From JBEGHD01 sp049334165 (GTDB lineage: Bacteria; Bacteroidota; Bacteroidia; Flavobacteriales_D; Sanyastnellaceae): DNA of 64,000 nt. Positions 59,085 to 64,000 of the stretch are shown one piece after another. The stretch is from the NCBI GenBank assembly GCA_049334165.1, contig JBEGHD010000004.1, one strand, 5' to 3'. The translations under genes were made by a program, and so were the position numbers. How positions within the stretch are numbered: the first letter of the stretch is position 1; the number at the start of each line of letters is the position of its first letter. Under the pieces are notes generated by a model. The model did not search any database, was not told the DNA's origin, and saw only the letters and a list, made by a program, of their open reading frames with translations.

Positions 59085-59846
59085 TTAAATTGACTTAGCT
59101 GCTTCCCAGTATTTGTCCATTTCTTCGAGGGACATCTCCCCCATTTTTTTGCCGTCTTTGGCAGATTGTTCCTCGAGATACTGAAATCTGGAAATGAATT
59201 TTTTATTGGTTCGCTCCAGCGCATCGTCTGGATTGATGCCTTTGAACCTGGCAAAGTTGATCAAGCTGAATAAAACATCGCCAAACTCCTCCTCCATTTT
59301 CTCCGACCCTTTGTCTGCCTCTTCTTTAAACTCATTGAGCTCTTCCACCACTTTCTCCCAAACCTGGCTGTCTTTTTCCCAATCGAAGCCTACTCCCCTG
59401 GCCTTGTCCTGAATGCGGCTTGCTTTAACAAGAGACGGAAGCGAGTTAGGAACTCCTTCCAGAACAGATTTCTTTCCCTCTTTAAGCTTGAGCTTTTCCC
59501 AATTGGCTTTCACCGTTTCTTCATCATCGGCTTTCACATCCCCATAAATATGAGGGTGACGAGAAATCAGCTTGTCGCAAATGGCGTTGAGTGAGTCGGC
59601 AATATTGAAATCATTTGTTTCAGAGGCGATTTTCGAGTAAAAAACCATGTGAAGCAAGATATCACCAATTTCCTTCTTGATCTCTTCCATATCCTTTTCA
59701 AGGATGGCATCGGTCAGTTCGTAAACTTCCTCGATGGTGAGATGCCGCAGGCTGTCCATGGTTTGCTTTCGGTCCCAGGGGCATTTCTCCCGCAGGTCGT
59801 CCATGATGTTTAGCAGTCGCTCAAAAGCTTTCAGTTTCTCGTCCAT
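59085..59846 (-). CDS. mazG: Nucleoside triphosphate pyrophosphohydrolase MazG
   Basis: 253 residues, two MazG domains. The N-terminal CPWDRKQTMDSLRHLTIEEVYELTDAI and EIGDILLHMVFYSKIA give the metal-binding ExxE and ExxD pattern; the second copy is KVVEELNEFKEEA...EEFGDVLFSLINFARF. It hydrolyses non-canonical and regulatory NTPs and lowers alarmone levels in E. coli. Cytosolic. A TATCTTTG box lies 16 bp upstream. Confidence 0.95.
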   Translation of the reverse strand: MDEKLKAFERLLNIMDDLREKCPWDRKQTMDSLRHLTIEEVYELTDAILEKDMEEIKKEIGDILLHMVFYSKIASETNDFNIADSLNAICDKLISRHPHIYGDVKADDEETVKANWEKLKLKEGKKSVLEGVPNSLPSLVKASRIQDKARGVGFDWEKDSQVWEKVVEELNEFKEEADKGSEKMEEEFGDVLFSLINFARFKGINPDDALERTNKKFISRFQYLEEQSAKDGKKMGEMSLEEMDKYWEAAKSI

Positions 59847-59862
59847 GATCTCAAATTTTTGT

Positions 59863-59870
59863 CAAAGATA
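59863..59870 (-). promoter_or_regulatory. -7 box of mazG (TATCTTTG)
   Basis: Exact TAnnTTTG on the minus strand, 16 bp upstream of the mazG ATG, with TTGG about 22 bp further up as a possible -33. Confidence 0.6.
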
Positions 59871-59913
59871 AAGTTTGCACAAGAGACTCTGCCAACTAAA
59901 CGGATTAGACTAA

Positions 59914-59921
59914 TATCTTTG
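59914..59921 (+). promoter_or_regulatory. -7 box (TATCTTTG) almost touching the ATG
   Basis: Exact TAnnTTTG match ending 4 bp before the ATG at 59926, which would make the mRNA leaderless from that ATG, or give a ~12-nt leader to the ATG at 59938. Confidence 0.5.
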
Positions 59922-59925
59922 AGCC

Positions 59926-61032
59926 ATGATTAGCTGGATGTCCAAACTCTCTTTTCTACTCTTGGGACTGTTACTGGGAATGTCGCTTTTTGGGCAGACA
60001 GATAGCAATCAGAAAGTGACCTCGAAACTTTCATTGAGTGCCGCCCCTCAAGGTGGTTTTGTGATTGCTCACCGAGATCAAATGCGGCACCTTATTCAGG
60101 GACACACATCCGGGATCACACTTTCAATCGAGAAAGAACTCAACGGGTCAAAGTCATGGCACCAGCCTTATCGGTACCCGACTCTCGGTTTTGAATTGTT
60201 TGCCGCAAATCTTGGCAACCCCACCCAGATGGGAAATGCCTATAGCGGCATGAGCTACATCTTGCTGCCACTTAATAAATCTGAAAAATTTAGAATCTAC
60301 ATTAAGCCAGGTATTGGAATCGGTTACGTGACAAAAATCTACGACCCTGAAACCAACTCGAAGAACTTCGCCATCGGATCGAAGATAAACGGTGCTGTGA
60401 TGCTTGAGTCCGGATGTGAAATCGTGCTATCCAACCGACTCAAGATATTTCCGGGCATTAGGTTGACACATTTTTCGAATGCGGCTTATCAAAAGCCCAA
60501 CCTAGGCTACAATGTCCCTTCAGTTTTTGTGGGCGTGAAATGGACCGCTCGCGAAGGAAACAGAATTGAAACCGACTCTGACCCGACAGAGCCTTCCCCT
60601 TACCTCCTATCGGTTTATGGAGGCTTTGGAGTGAAGGAAAACTTCCCGCCAAAAAGTGGAAAGCGTATGACCTATACTCTGAGTAGCATGATCGAAAAGA
60701 GAATCTCTTTAAAAAGCTCGTTGGCCGTGGGGCTCGATGCATTTTACAACGGAGGTATCGAAGATCCCGATGCAGAGTTGAATCAGCCAACACCGTCAAG
60801 CAAGAAAATACTCGTTGGAGCTTTTGGAGGTTATGCTTTTCACCTCCACAGATTTAGGATTCTTTTGCAAGCCGGGCTCTACATTCATGACGAATACAAA
60901 AGAAACGGCATTCTCTACAATCGGTTTGGCTTGCGATACAAGATCACAGAAAGACTCGAAGCTGGATTGCATTTAAAAACTCATATAACAGTTGCCGATC
61001 ATTTTGAGCTGGGGCTCGGTTACAGATTTTAA
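59926..61032 (+). CDS. Outer-membrane acyloxyacyl hydrolase / PagL-like lipid A deacylase
   Basis: 368 residues. Signal peptide (MSKLSFLLLGLLLGMSLFG from the second ATG at 59938, which the promoter position favours). The N-terminal half matches the PagL-like group: FVIAHRDQMRHLIQGH, GMSYILLPL, KPGIGIGYVTKIYD and the catalytic RLTHFSNAAYQKPN with the HxS(N) dyad. PagL removes the 3-O acyl chain of lipid A. The C-terminal ~150 residues are a second barrel-like repeat of the same type of strands, longer than a single PagL (~170 aa), so this is a double-length form. Confidence 0.82.
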   Translation: MISWMSKLSFLLLGLLLGMSLFGQTDSNQKVTSKLSLSAAPQGGFVIAHRDQMRHLIQGHTSGITLSIEKELNGSKSWHQPYRYPTLGFELFAANLGNPTQMGNAYSGMSYILLPLNKSEKFRIYIKPGIGIGYVTKIYDPETNSKNFAIGSKINGAVMLESGCEIVLSNRLKIFPGIRLTHFSNAAYQKPNLGYNVPSVFVGVKWTAREGNRIETDSDPTEPSPYLLSVYGGFGVKENFPPKSGKRMTYTLSSMIEKRISLKSSLAVGLDAFYNGGIEDPDAELNQPTPSSKKILVGAFGGYAFHLHRFRILLQAGLYIHDEYKRNGILYNRFGLRYKITERLEAGLHLKTHITVADHFELGLGYRF

Positions 61033-61035
61033 CAA

Positions 61036-61773
61036 ATGAAGCAAAGTGTTTTTTTCATAGCGATGATTCTGCTAACTGCTAGCTGCAATAAGCCCGATGC
61101 ACCAGACTGCTTTACACGTGCAGGTGACGTTGCCCAAGAAACGCGAACCCTGGAAAATTTCACCAGAATCGACCTCCACGATCTCATTGAGCTTACCATT
61201 GTTGAAGATACCAGTGCGACTTTTGCCATTGTAACAGCCAATGAAAACCTTCTCGATAAAATTGTGACGGACGTAGAAGCAAACGTTCTCACTATTGATA
61301 ATGAAAATACCTGCCGGTTTGTGAGGAGCTTTAAAAACAAGGTGTCCATAGAGCTACACACTTCAGATCTCAGTGCTCTCATCAACTACGGCCAGGGAAA
61401 AATTCAATCGACCAACCAACTTAAAACGGATGTCTTCTTTTACGAGCAGAACCACGGGGTTGGCGATGTGGACCTCTCGCTTGAGGCGGATTCGGTGAGT
61501 GTGATTTGTCACACCGGAATTGGAAACATAAAGTTGACAGGTACAACGCAAAAAGTGGGTTTGTTCAATGGTGGATATGGTGTGATAGACGCCAGGTACC
61601 TCCAGTCTGAGCAGGCTTTTGTAAACAACTCCTCGGTCAATGACATTTATGTAAACTTTTCGGAATACCTCTTTGCCTCAATCAGTTTAGATGGAAACAT
61701 CTACTATTCAGGCCCATCTGCTAATGTGGAGCCAATCATTCAGGGAAGCGGTGAACTTATCCCTCTCGATTAG
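61036..61773 (+). CDS. Head-GIN domain (DUF2807) lipoprotein
   Basis: 245 residues. Lipoprotein signal MKQSVFFIAMILLTASC. The remainder is a putative auto-transporter adhesin head-GIN beta-helix: FTRIDLHDLIELTIVEDTS, NVLTIDNENTC, ALINYGQGKIQ, LEADSVSVICHTGIGNIKLTG, FVNNSSVNDIYVNFSEYLFASISLDGNIYYSG. These proteins sit at the surface and may bind polysaccharide. Starts 4 bp after the PagL-like gene and is surely in its operon. Confidence 0.9.
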   Translation: MKQSVFFIAMILLTASCNKPDAPDCFTRAGDVAQETRTLENFTRIDLHDLIELTIVEDTSATFAIVTANENLLDKIVTDVEANVLTIDNENTCRFVRSFKNKVSIELHTSDLSALINYGQGKIQSTNQLKTDVFFYEQNHGVGDVDLSLEADSVSVICHTGIGNIKLTGTTQKVGLFNGGYGVIDARYLQSEQAFVNNSSVNDIYVNFSEYLFASISLDGNIYYSGPSANVEPIIQGSGELIPLD

Positions 61774-61794
61774 ATTTTAACCGAAAGAAGGTAT

Positions 61795-61802
61795 TAAATT
61801 TG
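61795..61802 (+). promoter_or_regulatory. -7 box (TAAATTTG)
   Basis: TAnnTTTG match 19 bp upstream of the ATG at 61822. Confidence 0.45.
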
Positions 61803-61821
61803 CAATCAGAAAGGACAGATT

Positions 61822-62028
61822 ATGAAGTTAGTATTGCTCACCATAGGATTATTACTTTTAGCTTTTGCTGGAATTGCAATCAAAATTCTTGTGAAGAAGG
61901 ACGGTAAGTTTGCCGGCACTTGCGCCAGCAACAACCCGATGCTTCAAGAAGAAGGAGCCTCTTGCTCAGTGTGTGGAGCGCGTCCCGAAGAAAAGTGTCA
62001 GGGTGATAAGGATACAGCTGCGGCCTAG
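61822..62028 (+). CDS. Small membrane or secreted Cys-rich protein (68 aa)
   Basis: One N-terminal hydrophobic helix (LVLLTIGLLLLAFAGIAIKILV) followed by KKDGKFAGTCASNN and CSVCGARPEEKC. Four cysteines (C-x17-CxxC-x7-C) may bind a metal or form disulfides. This is a conserved Bacteroidota small protein often listed simply as membrane or secreted protein, and is frequently next to ApbE/NQR genes, as here (convergent with apbE, 3 bp gap). Function unknown. Confidence 0.8.
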   Translation: MKLVLLTIGLLLLAFAGIAIKILVKKDGKFAGTCASNNPMLQEEGASCSVCGARPEEKCQGDKDTAAA

Positions 62029-62031
62029 TTC

Positions 62032-63135
62032 CTACTCTATTTTTTGGATCACTTTTTCCATTCCCTTGCTGGCGAAAGTCTCCCAGTTGCCGTCCTGGTC
62101 GTAGATCAGAAATACCTCCAGGTCTAACCCTGGATTCGCTCTCAAGAAGTCTTTCGTCTTTTCAACTCCCATAACCATAAACGCTGTTGCATAGGCATCT
62201 GCAGTCATGCATGAGGGTGTCATCACTGTTGCGCTTAGCAATGAGTGTTGAACAGGCCAACCGGTTTTAGGATCGATAGTGTGAGAGTACTTTATCCCAT
62301 CTTTTTCATAAAACTTCCGATAGCTTCCAGAAGTGGCGATTGAAGTATTGTGCAATTCTACAATGGCTTCGAGTTCTCTTTTCTCAGCATTTTCAATAGG
62401 TTTATCGATACCGATGCGCCAAAGAGAGCTATCTGGTTTAATGCCTCTACAGGTAACCTCACCGCCAATCTCAACCATGAAATTTTCGATGCCGTCCATA
62501 AAGAGATAATCGGCAATCACATCTACCGAATATCCCTGAGCGATGGCGTTGAAGTCGATCTTTGTTGTAGGAACCCCTTTTCTAATCCAGGTAACTTTGT
62601 AGAGATGCTCCTTCTCCACTTCTATCATTTCGATGTGGCTCGGAGTAAACCCGGTAAACTCCATAATTGAGTCCACCTTCTCCTGGGTCATTTCCTGTCT
62701 GTTTTCTAGTCCAAACCCATAGGCTTGCACCAGAGGATAAACTGAAGGGTCGAAAGCACCATCAGTTTTTCTCCAAATCTCGCGGGCCACTTCGAACACC
62801 ACGCTCATAAACTTCGTGGAGTCGTAAAAAGCGAAAACAGTGTCTGTTCTTGTGAAGTCGTTGATTTGATTGATCAGCGAGCCTTCGCGGTAGGTCGACA
62901 TGCCTTTGTCGAACTCCAATAGAATAGAGTCAATTTCGGACTTGTAATCTTTATCAGTGCCCCAGTAGGAAACTGAGTATGTGGTTCCTTGAGCCTCCCC
63001 GTTGAGCGTAGTGATCTCGCTTTCTACTTCGCTTTGATTTCCCGATGACTTTCCTCCATCGCCACAGCTAGATACTAGTATTGCGAATACAGCAAGTGCA
63101 GAATAAACAAATGAAAACTTTATTCTCCGATTCAT
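62032..63135 (-). CDS. apbE: FAD:protein FMN transferase ApbE
   Basis: 367 residues from the ATG at 63135 (MNRRIKFSFVYSALAVFAILVSSC), a lipoprotein signal. ApbE features: GEAQGTTYSVSYWG, KIDFNAIAQGYSVDVIADYL, MVEIGGEVTCRG and YSHTIDPKTGWPV with the Mg-binding Asp/Thr region SCMTADAYATAFMVMG. It attaches FMN covalently to Thr in flavoproteins such as NqrB, NqrC and RnfG at the periplasmic side. No nqr genes are in the window. The 12 residues before the chosen start have no signal-peptide character. Confidence 0.94.
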   Translation of the reverse strand: MNRRIKFSFVYSALAVFAILVSSCGDGGKSSGNQSEVESEITTLNGEAQGTTYSVSYWGTDKDYKSEIDSILLEFDKGMSTYREGSLINQINDFTRTDTVFAFYDSTKFMSVVFEVAREIWRKTDGAFDPSVYPLVQAYGFGLENRQEMTQEKVDSIMEFTGFTPSHIEMIEVEKEHLYKVTWIRKGVPTTKIDFNAIAQGYSVDVIADYLFMDGIENFMVEIGGEVTCRGIKPDSSLWRIGIDKPIENAEKRELEAIVELHNTSIATSGSYRKFYEKDGIKYSHTIDPKTGWPVQHSLLSATVMTPSCMTADAYATAFMVMGVEKTKDFLRANPGLDLEVFLIYDQDGNWETFASKGMEKVIQKIE

Positions 63136-63256
63136 ACCATTCGAGTTTATCGATCGATGCAAATGTCGCATAATTGTTGCCGGACATTCAAATCGTAGAT
63201 AAACATTTTAAAAAATTACTAACCTCAAAAATACTGGAGATACCTTTAGTTTTATT

Positions 63257-63694
63257 TCAAATGGCCATTGCGAACAAGTAACCGAAAATATTCAGTGTTA
63301 ACCCTACGATCGTTACGATTCCCATATATTGAAACATTGCCTTCAAGTTAGAGAAAGACTCATCCATTTCATGTTGATCGATTCGTCTAATTGCTATCAA
63401 TGCTTTACTGGAAAACCTGAAAAGAAAGAATACAGGAAAGAAATATACCGCAGCCAGAACCAGGTAAATAATAGTGAATACAAGACCACCTAATTGGTTG
63501 ATTCCAAAACCACGTCCTATCGCAGAAAAGCTATTTCCAACCCAAAATGCTAAGAAAACCATCAGAGCAACACCTATAAATCCGACAATCGACAGAAACT
63601 TTGCCCATTTGGCTGCTGATTGCAAGTAATCGAGTGTGTAGCTTGTGAGACCAATTTCTGTGTTGAACTTAGAGTCGAGAGTAGAATCTTCCAT
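63257..63694 (-). CDS. DUF5362 membrane protein
   Basis: 145 residues with three to four transmembrane helices (AKFLSIVGFIGVALMVFLAFWVG, GGLVFTIIYLVLAAVYFFPVFFLFRF, MGIVTIVGLTLNIFGYLFAM) and a short basic loop with IRRIDQHEMDESFSNLK, as in DUF5362. Function unknown; related proteins are widespread in Bacteroidota. It follows the partial gene at the window end on the same strand. Confidence 0.85.
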   Translation of the reverse strand: MEDSTLDSKFNTEIGLTSYTLDYLQSAAKWAKFLSIVGFIGVALMVFLAFWVGNSFSAIGRGFGINQLGGLVFTIIYLVLAAVYFFPVFFLFRFSSKALIAIRRIDQHEMDESFSNLKAMFQYMGIVTIVGLTLNIFGYLFAMAI

Positions 63695-63768
63695 AGATAA
63701 ATTTGTTAAGGATTAAATTTTTAGGAAGCCCAAAATAGAAATAATCTGATAAGACAAACACTTTTAAC

Positions 63769-64000
63769 CTAAGCGTAATACAAATCAACATCTCGATCGA
63801 CCCACGACATCAAATCCGGCAGAGTGATTTTTTCTGAAGACACACGCTCAACCACTTTATCCAGATTAAAAAACCGGTTGGACCGCCTCTTCTCTACTCT
63901 TACCATTTCGCACCCGACAGTGCGCGCAAGAAAATGACGCCATCTTTTTTCTGTGTTGGTAAAACCGCTATCGCAAATGATTAGAGCTGACTCATGAAAA
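63769..64000 (-). CDS. C-terminal part of an unidentified protein, cut by window edge
   Basis: An open frame enters from the right edge and ends at a TAG at 63769; 76 codons are visible. The fragment reads FHESALIICDSGFTNTE...WRHFLARTVGCEMVRVE and ends DLMSWVDRDVDLYYA. It looks coding (even hydrophobic pattern, no stops) but I do not recognise a family from this piece. The start is outside the window. Confidence 0.5.
   Translation of the reverse strand, partial: FHESALIICDSGFTNTEKRWRHFLARTVGCEMVRVEKRRSNRFFNLDKVVERVSSEKITLPDLMSWVDRDVDLYYA

Overview
The window reads as a chromosomal segment of a marine-type member of the Bacteroidota, probably Flavobacteriales. Evidence: a type IX secretion C-terminal sorting domain (gene at 6353), a SusC-like/outer-membrane-barrel TonB receptor, many lipoproteins with a plain L-x-x-C lipobox, split transketolase genes, a ClpC ATPase and CdaA in an otherwise Gram-negative gene set, weak or absent Shine-Dalgarno sequences, and several TAnnTTTG -7 promoter boxes. 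No rRNA, canonical tRNA, CRISPR array, prophage or transposase is visible. Most of the window is ordinary housekeeping DNA with short intergenic spaces and strong hairpin terminators.

Layout. 1-3697 (minus): a tightly overlapping operon of a YopX-like fragment, a lipoprotein and a GH92 mannosidase; 3821-8330 (plus): an M49 dipeptidyl-peptidase III lipoprotein, an orphan antitoxin-like protein, a secreted LVIVD-repeat protein and a four-helix protein. 8332-10907 (minus): BASS transporter, CdaA diadenylate cyclase, FolP; divergent 10953-14781: DUF1599, DoxX/MauE-like protein, a lone peptide-ABC permease, thioesterase. 14834-18360: aldo/keto reductase, DUF3817, RluA-type pseudouridine synthase, RRM protein and an unlisted 33-residue basic protein. 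18361-23890: HflK-HflC, FadH-like reductase, esterase, MsrA. 23887-31921: TonB receptor, small outer-membrane proteins, PfpI, DapA and a nuclease. 31983-43060: TypA, a repeat-rich spacer with two copies of a ~210-bp palindromic element, transketolase halves, YchF, rhomboid, DivIC/FtsB and ClpC. 43296-53232: GyrA, TPR protein, a two-component module, cold-shock protein and DEAD-box helicase. 58579-64000: FKBP, MazG, PagL-like protein, head-GIN lipoprotein, ApbE and DUF5362.

The most interesting region is 53305-58323. An RtcB RNA ligase and a cytosolic slipin/SPFH protein form one operon. Upstream on the same strand lies a ~500-bp non-coding stretch containing recognisable tRNA parts: a T-arm with a TTCGAAT loop, a D-arm, a Trp-type (CCA) anticodon arm and a perfect 8-bp hairpin carrying the Tyr anticodon loop. 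The T-arm comes before the D-arm and the two are joined by a closed acceptor-like hairpin, a circularly permuted order like that of the tRNA-mimic module of bacterial Y RNAs. Divergent from this is a single protein that joins an HTH-WYL regulator to a 2-oxoglutarate/Fe(II) dioxygenase with an intact HxD...H triad. Together this looks like a tRNA-damage sensing and repair locus of unusual composition. Each protein family is known; the combination, and above all the permuted tRNA-like RNA and the WYL-dioxygenase fusion, is what deserves checking.
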